Part shown: positions 1-9,534 of the stretch, piece by piece
Numbering within the stretch: the first letter of the stretch is position 1
Layout of the letters: every line of letters begins with the position of its first letter
Assembly (NCBI RefSeq): GCF_009862785.1
Contig: NZ_WWHU01000001.1
Coordinates: 3,906,001 to 3,970,000, forward strand
Source of the DNA: Gordonia sp. SID5947
GTDB taxonomy: Bacteria; Actinomycetota; Actinomycetes; Mycobacteriales; Mycobacteriaceae
Direction of reading: 5' to 3'
Length of the DNA stretch: 64,000 nt
Notes under the pieces: generated by a model
Databases searched by the model: none
Told to the model about the DNA's origin: nothing
Seen by the model: only the letters and a program-made list of their open reading frames with translations
Made by a program: the position numbers and the translations under genes

Positions 1-1
1 C

Positions 2-310
2 TGGCGACGATTCGATGGTTCCGGTGCAGGTGGCCGGAAACCCAAGGACAAGAACAGCGATGGCGACCGCTTCGAGGCTCTGGCGACGCTGGCGCGCCGT
101 TCGGCACGGTCCGGATCGTCGCTGTCGGGTGGCCTGGCCGAACTGGCCGACAGCACGCGTCGGGAGGCGCACGACGATGCGTTGGCCGCGGCCGAACGCG
201 CCGGCGTCGCGATCAGCGGTCCGCTGGGCCTGTGCTTCCTGCCGGCCTTCGTCTGTCTCGGAATCGTGCCGGTGGTCGTCGGCCTCGCCGGATCGGTCCT
301 GGGTGGCTGA
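2..310 (+). CDS. TadC-like pilus assembly membrane protein (type II secretion F family), 3' end only
   Basis: The open frame enters from the left window edge and stops at TGA 308-310, giving about 102 C-terminal residues. It has a charged, helical stretch (ELADSTRREAHDDALAAAERAG) followed by a hydrophobic segment (LGLCFLPAFVCLGIVPVVVGLAGSVLGG), which is how TadB/TadC (T2SSF) inner-membrane platform proteins end. The next three genes are a short pilin-like protein and two TadE-like proteins. This is the order of the mycobacterial tight-adherence locus (Rv3657c to Rv3654c), which supports the TadC call. The role would be anchoring a type IVb (Flp) pilus machine in the membrane. The N-terminal half lies outside the window, so family assignment rests on the tail and the neighbours. 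Confidence 0.75.
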   Translation, partial: WRRFDGSGAGGRKPKDKNSDGDRFEALATLARRSARSGSSLSGGLAELADSTRREAHDDALAAAERAGVAISGPLGLCFLPAFVCLGIVPVVVGLAGSVLGG

Positions 311-406
311 CGCCAAGGCTTCTGCCGAATCGCGGATCCGAATCGGACGTCGCTGCGTCCAACTATGTGACACGCAAGGTGCGTGGCTCAGGAGGCTCAG
401 AAGATC

Positions 407-625
407 ATGTCCGACAGAATCTTTCGCAACCCCATCGCCCGACTGCAGGCCGAGGTGTGGCGGGTCGTAACCGACGACGAGGGGATGAGCACGGCCGAGT
501 ACGCGATCGGGACCATCGCGGCCGCAGCATTCGGGGCGATCCTCTACACGGTCGTCACGGGCGACAACATCGTCAGCGCTCTCACCGGCATCATCGGCAA
601 GGCCCTGAACACCTCGGTGGGTTGA
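407..625 (+). CDS. Flp-pilin-like small protein (DUF4244 type)
   Basis: This 72-residue protein has the look of a Flp/type IVb prepilin: a charged leader (RVVTDDEGMSTAEYAIGTIAAAAFGAILYTVV) with the G-M-S-T-A-E-Y core, where a prepilin peptidase would cut after the Gly and the Glu is position +5. One hydrophobic helix follows. I chose ATG 407 because AGGAGG lies at 390-395; a GTG at 383 is in frame but has no better site. It lies between the TadC end and two TadE-like genes, matching the position of Rv3656c in M. tuberculosis. Likely the major pilin subunit of a tight-adherence pilus. The family label DUF4244 is from memory of actinobacterial homologues. Confidence 0.8.
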   Translation: MSDRIFRNPIARLQAEVWRVVTDDEGMSTAEYAIGTIAAAAFGAILYTVVTGDNIVSALTGIIGKALNTSVG

Positions 626-626
626 G

Positions 627-1040
627 GTGGTGACGACGCCGGCCGTCACGATCAGGTGGATCGGGAATCGGTTACGGGATCGGTGGCTGCGCGACGAGGG
701 TGGCATGGTCACCGTCGAGGGTGCGTATGCCATCGCGGCGATCGTGGCCACCGTGATCCTCGGGGTCGGGGCCGTGGTCGGCGCGACGGTGCAGATCCGG
801 TGCACCGACGCGGCACGCGAGGCCGCCCGGCTCGCGGCGGCGGGCGACTCGACTGCGCGGGAGGTCGCCACCCGGGTAGTCGGGCGCGACGCGCACGTCG
901 CGATCACGGGTACGTCCACCCGGGTGGAGGCCGTCGTGCGGTCCTCACTACCGCTCCTGCCGATGGTCTCGGTGTCGGCCAGGGCGGTCGCGGCGAAGGA
1001 GCCCACCGACAACACGTCGGTCGAGGAGTCCTCGCCGTGA
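627..1040 (+). CDS. TadE family pseudopilin
   Basis: The 137-residue product starts at GTG 627, one base after the pilin stop, so the two are probably translated together. The N-terminal part reads DEGGMVTVEGAYAIAAIVATVILGVGAVVGATV. This is the TadE-like motif (G-M-V-T-V-E-x-A) followed by a single membrane helix. The rest is a small extracytoplasmic domain ending in a polar tail. TadE proteins are minor pilins of the Tad apparatus, and this one corresponds by position to Rv3655c. Its stop overlaps the GTG start of the next gene by two bases. Confidence 0.82.
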   Translation: MVTTPAVTIRWIGNRLRDRWLRDEGGMVTVEGAYAIAAIVATVILGVGAVVGATVQIRCTDAAREAARLAAAGDSTAREVATRVVGRDAHVAITGTSTRVEAVVRSSLPLLPMVSVSARAVAAKEPTDNTSVEESSP

Positions 1041-1399
1041 TCGCAGTGTTGCGTGACGATCGCGGCTTCGCGACCGTCGCCGCAGCGTTCGCGATCGCGG
1101 CGATCGCGGCGACGGCGGTCACGCTGCTCTACGTCGGCGCGGCGGTGGTCGCGCGACATCGCGCGCAGTCGGCCGCCGATCTCGCGGCGCTTGCGGCGGC
1201 GCAGCAGCACGTGGCCGCGGAGCCGGACCCCTGTGCCGCCGCGCGTCTGATCGCCGAGGCCCAGGACGTGGGCGCCGAGATCGACCGGTGCGAGACCGAA
1301 GGTGCAGACGTGCTGGTCACCGTCGCTGTTCCGGTCGAACTCGGACCGTTCGGCGTCCACCGGGCAAGTGCGCTCGCAAGGGCCGGACCGGTGGAATGA
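1037..1399 (+). CDS. TadE-like protein of the helicase/secretion neighbourhood (Rv3654c type)
   Basis: The start GTG 1037 overlaps the stop of the upstream TadE gene, giving 120 residues. The sequence has DDRGFATVAAAFAIAAIAATAVTLLYVGAAVVARHRAQSAADLAALAAAQ: a pilin-like leader, one membrane helix, then the A-R-H-R-A-Q-x-A-A-D-L-A-A-L-A-A motif typical of this actinobacterial group (known as helicase/secretion neighbourhood TadE-like). Two Cys (PCAA and RCETEG) may form a disulfide outside the membrane. It is the last gene of the tad operon in this window and corresponds in place to Rv3654c. Confidence 0.8.
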   Translation: MIAVLRDDRGFATVAAAFAIAAIAATAVTLLYVGAAVVARHRAQSAADLAALAAAQQHVAAEPDPCAAARLIAEAQDVGAEIDRCETEGADVLVTVAVPVELGPFGVHRASALARAGPVE

Positions 1400-1544
1400 G
1401 GACGCCGGCCTCGTCCCGCAGACCGGAGCATGAGTCATTTGTCCACACTGTTTCGGATTTCTGCCGTCGCGATGCGGACCGCGGTCCAGACTTCGAGATC
1501 GTCCGACATGTGTCGGTTCGTTTCTGTTGTCAAGGAGAGCTACA

Positions 1545-2963
1545 TTGCACGTCCTCAGTCGCCCACAGCTGCGCCCATACCTGCTGGCCGGAGTGTCGCT
1601 GGTCAGCGCGACCGCGATCGCCGCCACCCCGTTCGCCATGTCCGGTGCGCCGTCGCTGACGGATGACCTCGGGGCACCGGCCCAGAGCGTCATCTCGCCC
1701 AACGTCCAGTTGAGTTCGTTCGCGGCCTATCAAGAGGCCGTCGAGCATGCGATCACCAACTTGGAGAGCATCGCGACAACCGCGGAGGCCAGGGGTGCGC
1801 TCCCGATCCTGCGTCAGATCCTCGAGAACCAGTCCGCCGGCGGGCAGGCCCTGATCAGCGGTCTGCAGTCGGCAGGCTCGGCGTTCGCCACGTCGTTGAA
1901 CGACGATGTTCCCGGTCTGCTGGAGGCGGCCTCGACCGCGCTGCAGGGCGGCGACGTCGCGACTGCGCTCAACAATGCCCTGACCGCGGTGATCGTCCCC
2001 ATCTTCGCCGCGATCAACCCGGTGACGGGTGATCTCGTCCCCGCCATCCAGCAGGCGCTCGCTGCGCCGGCCGAAAACCTCGCCCGGGTCATCAACGAGC
2101 AGTTGCCGAACATCGCGCTCAACGCCGGGCTTGCCGTCATCGGGCCCGTCTACGGCGGAGTCGGTGCCATGGGAGCCGCGATCCAGGGCGTCATCGACGC
2201 GGCCCAGAGTGGTGGGGGCGCAACCGAGATCGTCGACGCACTCGCCAAGGCGCCTGCGGTGATGCTCGACGGCCTGCTCAACGGCGGATACGGCCCCAAC
2301 CTCGGGCCGCTCATCGGGCTCGACATCCCGGGCATCACCATCTACGGCGGAGGACTGCTGGGCAATGGTGGCGTGGCCGCGGACGGTGGACTGATCATGC
2401 CGGGCACCCTGGCATCGCTGCAGGGCATCCAGCAGAGCATCCTGTACGGGATCACGCCGCCGGCCAACGCATCCCTCGCCGGACTGCGATCCGCGGCCGA
2501 CAGCGACTCGACCCACGGCGCCTCGACCGACAGCGAGACGGCAGCGTCCGCGTCGACTACAGAGTCCACCGTCGATGCCGCAGAGGTCGATCACAGCACT
2601 GCCGGAACATCCACGGACAGCACTGAATCCGAGTCGTCGGACACGGGTTCCGCGGAATCGGCAGGCACGGCGGACGCCACGGATTCGACCACGACGGATT
2701 CGACCACGACGGACGCACCCACGACGGATGCAACCTCAGCAGATGCCTCCGCCGGTGACTCCGGCGCGGCCGAGACCTCTACCGAGTCGGCCGCGTCGTC
2801 GGAGTCATCGGGTTCGGCCACTGATGCCGACGGATCGGCTGCCGACGGATCGGCCGGATCGTCGGATTCGTCGTCCAGCGATTCCACCGGTTCGTCGTCC
2901 ACCGATTCGTCATCGACCGATTCGTCGGCGAGCGACTCGAGCAGCTCGACCGCGGCCGCGTAG
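1545..2963 (+). CDS. gjpA: GjpA-like outer membrane porin / PE-like secreted protein with Ser/Thr/Asp-rich tail
   Basis: I place the start at TTG 1545 because AAGGAG lies at 1532-1537; the product is 472 residues. It opens with LHVLSRPQLRPYLLAGVSLVSATAIAATPFA, a signal-like helix seen in the GjpA porin family of Gordonia and in related mycobacterial proteins. The body (to about residue 320) has the repetitive Ala/Gly-rich pattern of that family, for example AVMLDGLLNGGYGPNLG and GGGLLGNGG. From about residue 325 to the end the protein is almost only Ser, Thr, Asp, Ala, Gly and Glu, including the tandem DSTTTDSTTTDAPTTD; this tail is likely disordered and acidic and may lie outside the cell. 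It probably acts in the mycolic outer membrane. Porin function is inferred from family resemblance only. Confidence 0.65.
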   Translation: MHVLSRPQLRPYLLAGVSLVSATAIAATPFAMSGAPSLTDDLGAPAQSVISPNVQLSSFAAYQEAVEHAITNLESIATTAEARGALPILRQILENQSAGGQALISGLQSAGSAFATSLNDDVPGLLEAASTALQGGDVATALNNALTAVIVPIFAAINPVTGDLVPAIQQALAAPAENLARVINEQLPNIALNAGLAVIGPVYGGVGAMGAAIQGVIDAAQSGGGATEIVDALAKAPAVMLDGLLNGGYGPNLGPLIGLDIPGITIYGGGLLGNGGVAADGGLIMPGTLASLQGIQQSILYGITPPANASLAGLRSAADSDSTHGASTDSETAASASTTESTVDAAEVDHSTAGTSTDSTESESSDTGSAESAGTADATDSTTTDSTTTDAPTTDATSADASAGDSGAAETSTESAASSESSGSATDADGSAADGSAGSSDSSSSDSTGSSSTDSSSTDSSASDSSSSTAAA

Positions 2964-2988
2964 GCAGCACCGCACAGCGGGAGACTCC

Positions 2989-3017
2989 GCCCCGCCGGCC
3001 GACATGGTCGGCGGGGC
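2989..3017 (+). terminator. GC-rich hairpin after the porin gene, no T run
   Basis: GCCCCGCC at 2989-2996 pairs with GGCGGGGC at 3010-3017, and the inner GAC/GTC (3001-3009) can extend the fold. It lies 25 bases past the porin stop. No U-tract follows, so it would be an I-shaped actinobacterial terminator. Confidence 0.45.
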
Positions 3018-3126
3018 CGACTCTCTCCCATACCTCGGACGATGTTGACCTGGGCGTTCGGGGTGAATTAGCGTTCAGTCACCGAAGGCCAGGTCAGCAT
3101 GGCCATGGCCGAGGGAGACCGACGAG

Positions 3127-5939
3127 TTGTCCGCAGATGATGTCGACACGGATTGCCGCGGCGACTCACGCAGGCTCGTCGGACGCGCGGACGTCGTGGC
3201 CCACATCCGCGAGGTGTTGACCACCATCGTCGGCGGCGCGAGCGGATCGCTCGCCGTCGTCGGGGAACCCGGGATCGGGAAGACCGAGATCCTCACCACC
3301 GCAGCCGTCCTCGGCGACTCACGGCGATTGTGCGTGTTGCGCGCGAGCGGTGTCGAGTTCGAGACCGGCATCGATTTCGCCACCCTGCAGGAGTTGCTGC
3401 TTCCCGTCGTCGACCGCCCGGATGCGATCGGTCAGAGCTGGGTTGCGACCTTGCGCGTGGCGCTCGGCCTCCACGACGGCGCGATCCCCGACGTCGCCAC
3501 CGTGCTCCGAGCCACGACGAGCCTGATAGGCGAACTTGCCGACGAGGCGCCGGTCCTGATCGTCGTGGACGACCTGCACTGGGCCGATGCGGCAAGTCAC
3601 GCGATCATCGACGGCCTGGTCGATCTCGAACTCCCCCGGGTCGCCATCATCACGGCCTCGCGGTACCGGGCAGCCGCGAGCAGCGGGACGATGCGGATCG
3701 GACCGCTCGACGAGATCGTAGCGGCAACCCTCCTCGACGCGCTGTGCCCGACGCTCTCGCCGGTGGTGCGAACGAGGCTCCTGGCCGAGGCACAGGGCAA
3801 CCCGCTTGCGCTCGTGGAACTGACCTCGGCTCTGGCTGCCGACCAACTGTCGGGTGACAGGCCGCTGCCGCAGGTCCTCCCGCTGACTCATCGACTGCGG
3901 GATGCGTTCGCCCCGCGGATCGTCATGCTCGGCGCCGAGGCCCGGCTTCTTCTCCTCCTGCACGTTCTCCAGCCGACCGCAGTGCTGGGCGACCTCGTCG
4001 TGGCGCTCGGTGACGGGTTGGCGACCCGCGCCATCACCGACGCCGTCGATGCCGGCGTGCTGGTCATCTCCGGGCCCGGTGTGGACGCCCGGATCAGCCT
4101 GTCGCATCCGCTGTTCGGGCCCGCGTTGCTCGCCGACTCGACGCCGCAGGAGAGGACGAATGCGCACCGTCGGCTCGGAAGGCTGCTCGCCGTCGACATC
4201 CGCGAGGTGAGCCCACTGGACCGCGGCACACCGGATGGCCCCGACGAATCGCTCGCCTCGGACCTCGAACGATCGGCAGAGGCCACCTTCCAGGAGGGGG
4301 ACTGGACGGGTGCGCTCACCCTTCTCACACGTGCCGCGGCGTTGACTCCGGCACCGATCGACCGCGTCCGAAGGCTCGCGCGCGCCGCGTATATCGCGGC
4401 CGGGACCGATCCGTCCGTGGCGCTCGGGCTGATCGACGAGATCCGCGGCGTCGACCCGGGGTTCACCCAGTCGCTGACCGCCGCGGCCGCAGCGGCGACC
4501 GTGATCGCCAGCGGTCATGACGGCGACATCGACATGGCGCACCAGATCCTCTCGCGTGCGATCGACGGATACGCTCACCGCACGGACCCGACCGACGAGG
4601 CGCTGATCGAGGCGATCGGTGAATTGCGTTGGGTCTGTTGGCTCGGTGGCCGGGGGGAGTTGTGGCCGGCGTACTACCGGGCTCTTGATCGGCTGACGCC
4701 ACGGCCCCCGATCGTCACCGACCTCGCGAGCCGAACCTCGCTCGATCCCGCGCGCACCACGGCGACGACGTTGCGTGAGGTCGACGAGCTGATCGGCGGG
4801 GTGCACGCCGAAACGGACCCGGTTCAGGTCATCCAGATCGCCGAGATGGCGGTGACCTTCGACCGACTTCCCGACTGCGGCGACGCACTCGACCGAATTG
4901 TCGATGCAGGCGAACATCGCGGTCCGATCCTCCCCGCGATCTGGGCGTTGCTCATGATCGCACGCGATGCGCGCCACCGTGGAGCGTGGCAAGTCTGCAT
5001 CGACGCCGTCGACCGTGCGCGACGGCTGGCCAACGGGGGTGACTACAACCTGCTGCTCTGGGCCGCCGACTACGAGATGGCGTGGCTCGCGGCGGCGCGG
5101 GGAGACCAAGCGTCGACGGCGACCCTCACCGATGCGATGGCGGCCTGGGCAATTCCGCGTCGGGCGACCACGGTCATCGCATGCGTCGAACATGTGGAGA
5201 CGATTGCGGCGGCAGGACGTGGAGATGCCGAAGGGGTACTGGCGCATGCCACGTCGATCAACCCGGTCGGCGAGTTCACCGCACACGCGTGGATGGCGAT
5301 CTCGGTGGCCCTCGACGTGGTGGATGCCGCGGTTCGGCTGCGGAGACCTGATCTTGCACGCGCACATGTCGATGCGATGGATCGCATCGAGTACGGACGG
5401 TTGTCGCCGCGGATGGCCATGATCCACCTGGTGGCCCGTGCGCTGGTCGCCGACGATGAGAACGCCCGCATGCTCTACCGGCAGGCGCTGTCGGTCCCGG
5501 GCGCCGCTACCTGGCGATTCGACCACGCCCGAGCCCAACTCATGTTCGGCGCACACCTGCGCCGTCATCACGAGGCGGTGGCGTCCCGGCCTCTGCTCAC
5601 CGAGGCGCTCACGACATTCGACGACCTCGAGGCCCGACCGTGGTCGGCCCGGGCACGAACGGAACTCGCGGCCTCGGGGCCGGCCGAGTGTTGGTGACCG
5701 ACGTGATGGCTCGGTCGCTGACGCCGCAGGAACGGCATATCGCGGAGCTGGCAGCCCAAGGTATGAGCAACAAGAAGATCGGCGAGCGACTCGCGATCTC
5801 CCATCGCACCGTCGGCAACCATCTCCACCGGGTGTACGCCAAGTTGGGCGTGGCCTCCCGCGGCGGTCTGCGCGACGCGCTACGCGTGCCGAGCCCCGGG
5901 CAGCGCGACGATGCTGTCGGATCGGAGCGAATCTCGTAG
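3127..5939 (+). pseudogene. Large ATPase LuxR-family regulator with apparent frameshift before its HTH domain
   Basis: The frame from TTG 3127 to 5697 encodes 856 residues: an AAA-type ATPase with Walker A GEPGIGKTE (about residue 46) and Walker B VLIVVDDLHWAD, then a long helical TPR/MalT-like region. It stops at TGA just before the expected DNA-binding domain. That domain is intact in the next frame (LTPQERHIAELAAQGMSNKKIGERLAISHRTVGNHLHRVYAKLG, to 5939). Adding one G to the GGGG run at about 5678-5682 joins the two frames smoothly (ELAASGAGRVLVTDVMARSLTPQ). This may be a sequencing error, a real mutation, or a split gene with HTH translation restarting at GTG 5688 or ATG 5706. It converges on a paralogue and overlaps its 3' end by 60 bases. 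Confidence 0.8.
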
Positions 5940-8321
5940 TCCGGCACGGGAATGGACGCCGATCGCCGCATAGACGCGGGACAGGTGTGAGCCGACGGTG
6001 CTCGGAGACATGTGCAGGACGGCGCCGATCTGACGGTTGGACAGCCCGGTGGCGGCAAGCTCGGCGACCCGGCGTCCGATCGGGCTGACCTGAGAGTCGT
6101 TGTGCACGAGTCGGTGTCCCTCGTCGAATGTCCCCAGACGTCCCAGTTCGGCATGTGTCTGGGCGAGCCATGGTTCCGCGCCGAGGTAGCGGAATGTCAC
6201 GGCGGCGGCGCGGAGGGCCGTGCGCGCCTGCGCGGTGGCTCCCTGAGCCCGCAGGAATCGTCCACGGCTCAGCTGGATACGCGCGAGGTCGAACGGCCAT
6301 CGGTCGGCCTCCGGGATGGAAACTGCGCGTTCGTAATACCGGTCGTCGTCGGAGATGATGGCGAGCGCACCCGCGTACAGCAATGTTCGACGATCTGCTG
6401 CGGGACGATCGTCCACGGGATGCACAGCGACGATGGTCCGGATCGACTCGATGTCGTCGGGCGTGCCGGCCAGCACGGCCGCCTCCGCGAAGTCCAGGGC
6501 GGTGCGGTCATCGAAGGCGATCACCGCACCGAAACCGTCGGTGCCGGGAATCATGCGCAGGAGCCGATGGGCCCGACGTGCCTGACCTGCGCCGAGTGCG
6601 ATCACGGCGCGACAGTGCAGGGCCCGCCAATACAGTGCCGCGGCGCCGCGGTCATCGGCCCACTCCTGAAGGCCGATCACGGTCGATTGCGCTACCTGTT
6701 GCTCGCCGCGATATGCGGCGAGCAATGCCTGCGAATGACGGAGCCAGGATTCGGCGTACATCCGATAATCTTGTGTCGCACAGAGTTTCAATGCGCGATG
6801 GGTTATCTGGTCGACGGCCTTCCAGTTTCCGGAACTCAGGCCGTCGGCGGCGAGCATGGCGCCCGCATAGATGACCGAGGCGAACGGGCTGTCCTCATCG
6901 GCCCACAATCGCTGCAAGGCGCTGCGCCACCAGAAGCGACGGTCACGGCCGCGGGTGACGAAGGCGATCCGCACCACCGCGGACGGATCCGTCGTGAAGG
7001 CCAGGTTCTCGATCAACCGGTCGGCCTGGGCATCGAGGTCAGCGTCGTCGAATGTGGAGCGGGACTCCAACCGTGCGGCGAGTACCGCCCAGGAGGGCGC
7101 CCGGGCGATGTCGGCCTCGACCACGGCGCGGAAGTCGTGCCAGTGTTCGCGTTGATTGCCGAACCAGCACAACAGATACAACGCCCACAGGGCCTCCTCG
7201 AACACCCAGTGTCCGATCTCGTCCCTGCGATCTCCGATGGCCTGCACGAGTCGTCGGTGGACGTCGGCGATCCCGTCGCTACCACGAAGTGCCACATACG
7301 ATGCGGCGATGACGGCCTCCAACGAGTGCGCCGCGCCGGGGTCCGCGCGCAGTGCCTGGTCGAGGAGGCGTCCGAGGGCGGGCAGGTCTCCGGTGACGTC
7401 GGCGGTGAGACATGCAGCGGCCGCCAGCCGTCGTGCGCGCGACGAGGGATCGGCCGACATGTCGACGGCGCGCTCGAGCACGAATGAGGCGGCGCGGGCA
7501 TCACCGCGCCGCATCGCCCGGACCGCGACGCCGTCGAGAAGGCGTGCGACACCATGATGATCAGTGGTGGTGGCGGTGTCCCGGAGACCGTTGGGTTGGG
7601 TGCGGGTGTGTGCGACTGCCGCGTCCTGACGCGAGAGTTCGGCCGTTCCTTGTTCGATGAGGGTGCGCGGATTGCCGGGGGTCGTCTCGACGACATGCGA
7701 TCGCGCCGCGCCGGACAGCATCGGGAGTCGGTCGCGCAACAACTGGTGTGCGGCAGGGGCGGACAGCGGGGGCAGGCGCCAGGTGTGGTCGACGAACCGC
7801 TCGGCGAACACACCCTCACCCGCCGGTGCCGCTGCCAGGAGAGCGACCGGCTCGGCGCGTAGTCGTCGCGTGACGGAGGCCAGGATCTCGGCGCCGTCGC
7901 GATCGATGAGGTGGGCGTCGTCGACCGTGATCAGCAGGGGACCACGACGCGTCCGCCGACGGATGAGGTCGAGCAGCGCGGCCGATAGGACCAACGGTGA
8001 CGGGCGTACGCCCTCCGTATCGCCGAGTGCGATCTGCAGGACGCGTCGGCGAGGGGGATCGAGCTCGTCGAAGGCCCCGTCGGTGGCGTCGACGATGCAG
8101 CGCAGGACCGGCGACGGCCCGGTCCGGGAATCGGCGCTGACCCTGACCACGGCGATCCCGGCGTTGTCGGCCAGCGATTCGGCGACCCGCACGAGGCTGC
8201 TCTTGCCCGATCCGTCCGCGCCCACGATGAGCGCCGACCCGCCCGTCCGCGCCGTGACGAAAGCGCCGATCGCGGACATGATCTCGTCACGTCCATGCAG
8301 GTGAGCGGCGTGGTCAACCAT
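5880..8321 (-). CDS. Large ATPase LuxR-family transcriptional regulator
   Basis: The 813-residue protein has the same architecture as its convergent neighbour. It has an N-terminal ATPase with Walker A VGADGSGKSSL (about residue 36) and Walker B LLITVDDAHLID, a long Ala/Leu-rich helical region, and a C-terminal LuxR-type HTH (SPIGRRVAELAATGLSNRQIGAVLHMSPSTVGSHLSRVYAAIG). Such proteins (LAL type, MalT-like) usually bind ATP and a small inducer and activate transcription. Its start ATG 8321 faces the F420 oxidoreductase gene across a 155-base gap. That gap is a likely control region for both. Its last 60 bases overlap the HTH end of the other regulator on the opposite strand. No inducer can be deduced. 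Confidence 0.88.
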   Translation of the reverse strand: MVDHAAHLHGRDEIMSAIGAFVTARTGGSALIVGADGSGKSSLVRVAESLADNAGIAVVRVSADSRTGPSPVLRCIVDATDGAFDELDPPRRRVLQIALGDTEGVRPSPLVLSAALLDLIRRRTRRGPLLITVDDAHLIDRDGAEILASVTRRLRAEPVALLAAAPAGEGVFAERFVDHTWRLPPLSAPAAHQLLRDRLPMLSGAARSHVVETTPGNPRTLIEQGTAELSRQDAAVAHTRTQPNGLRDTATTTDHHGVARLLDGVAVRAMRRGDARAASFVLERAVDMSADPSSRARRLAAAACLTADVTGDLPALGRLLDQALRADPGAAHSLEAVIAASYVALRGSDGIADVHRRLVQAIGDRRDEIGHWVFEEALWALYLLCWFGNQREHWHDFRAVVEADIARAPSWAVLAARLESRSTFDDADLDAQADRLIENLAFTTDPSAVVRIAFVTRGRDRRFWWRSALQRLWADEDSPFASVIYAGAMLAADGLSSGNWKAVDQITHRALKLCATQDYRMYAESWLRHSQALLAAYRGEQQVAQSTVIGLQEWADDRGAAALYWRALHCRAVIALGAGQARRAHRLLRMIPGTDGFGAVIAFDDRTALDFAEAAVLAGTPDDIESIRTIVAVHPVDDRPAADRRTLLYAGALAIISDDDRYYERAVSIPEADRWPFDLARIQLSRGRFLRAQGATAQARTALRAAAVTFRYLGAEPWLAQTHAELGRLGTFDEGHRLVHNDSQVSPIGRRVAELAATGLSNRQIGAVLHMSPSTVGSHLSRVYAAIGVHSRAGLRDSLRSDSIVALPGARHA

Positions 8322-8476
8322 GGGCTCGCTTCGTCAGAAGGGATGTTGAGGTCATATTACTGTTCGGTAGGTTGCGGTCGCGCCGGGGTGGATGTCCGGC
8401 GTAAACCGGCTCGTTCGTCCGTGGCGAGGGCGTAACTTGTGATGCAGTGTCGAGAACTGCATCGGAGGGGGCTGGC

Positions 8477-9526
8477 GTGAGTGATCCGCGCGTACTGGAC
8501 GAACTGGGCTACTACCTGTTGGCCGGCGCCGGCGGCGAGGGACCGGCCACCCTGATGGACGAGACGCGCGACGGTGAGGCGCTCGGGCTGGGGACGGCCT
8601 TCATCTCCGAACGCTGGAACGTCAAGGAGGCCTCGTCACTGGTCGGCGCCGCATGTGCGGTCAGTGATCGCATGCAGATCGCCACGGCGGCAACCAATCA
8701 CAACACTCGCCATCCGCTCATCACCGCGTCGTGGGCGACCACCATGCACCGCCTCTCCGGCGGTCGGTTCACGCTCGGGCTCGGTCGTGGTATCGCTGCC
8801 ATGTACCAGGCGTTCGGCGTGCCTGCCGTCACCACGGCGCAGATGGAGGATTTCGCGCAGGTGATGCGGCGACTGTGGCATGGCGAGCTCATCTTCAACC
8901 ACGAGGGTCCCATCGGGAAATACGATCTGCTGTACCTGGACTCGGACTTCGACGAGGACATTCGGCTGGCGCTGGTGGCCTTCGGTCCGCAGACTCTCGC
9001 CCTCGGTGGCCGCGAGTTCGACGACGTCATCCTGCACACTTTTTTCACTCCGGAAACGTTGCAGCGCAGTGTGAAAACGGTCAAGCAGGCGGCCGAGCAG
9101 GCGGGCCGTGACCCGGACAGTGTGCGCGTCTGGTCGTGCTTCGCCACCGTCGGGGATCATCTGCCCGAAGAGTTGCGATTGAAGAAGACGGTGGCGCGGC
9201 TGGCCACGTACCTACAGGGCTACGGCGACCTGTTGGTGAGGACCAATGATTGGGATCCGGCCGTGCTGCAGCGCTTTCGGGACGATTCGGTGGTGCAGTC
9301 GATCGCCGGCGGAATCGATCACAAGGCGAGCGCGGAACAGATCGAGCACATCGCGACGCTCCTGCCCGCCGAATGGCTCGAACCCGCGGCGACGGGGTCA
9401 CCGGAGCAATGCGCCGCCCGGATCCGCGACGAGTTCGGATACGGCGCCGACGCGCTGATCATGCACGGCGCCACACCCACCGAGCTCGAACCGGTGGTGG
9501 CCGCTTATCGAGCGGGAGGCGAGTGA
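8477..9526 (+). CDS. LLM-class F420-dependent oxidoreductase (TIGR03857-like)
   Basis: The GTG start at 8477 follows GGAGGGGG at 8464-8471, giving 349 residues. The protein has the luciferase-like TIM-barrel features: FISERWNVKEA near the N-terminus, LSGGRFTLGLGRG (phosphate-binding strand of F420 enzymes), and a C-terminal substrate-side helix region. The opening SDPRVLDELGYYLLAGAGGEGPA resembles the TIGR03857 F420 subfamily. The likely cofactor is reduced F420, and the substrate is unknown. It is divergent from the LuxR-type regulator at 5880-8321, which may control it. It converges on the hypothetical gene at 9535. Confidence 0.85.
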   Translation: MSDPRVLDELGYYLLAGAGGEGPATLMDETRDGEALGLGTAFISERWNVKEASSLVGAACAVSDRMQIATAATNHNTRHPLITASWATTMHRLSGGRFTLGLGRGIAAMYQAFGVPAVTTAQMEDFAQVMRRLWHGELIFNHEGPIGKYDLLYLDSDFDEDIRLALVAFGPQTLALGGREFDDVILHTFFTPETLQRSVKTVKQAAEQAGRDPDSVRVWSCFATVGDHLPEELRLKKTVARLATYLQGYGDLLVRTNDWDPAVLQRFRDDSVVQSIAGGIDHKASAEQIEHIATLLPAEWLEPAATGSPEQCAARIRDEFGYGADALIMHGATPTELEPVVAAYRAGGE

Positions 9527-9534
9527 AGCGGCCG

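Noticed and set aside
3319..6300. A very long open frame antisense to the first LuxR regulator (and a similar one on the plus strand at 6012-7487 against the second)
   Set aside because: The translations are Arg/Gly/Pro-rich with no domain, as is usual for the shadow frames of high-GC genes. The sense frames have clear ATPase and HTH motifs.
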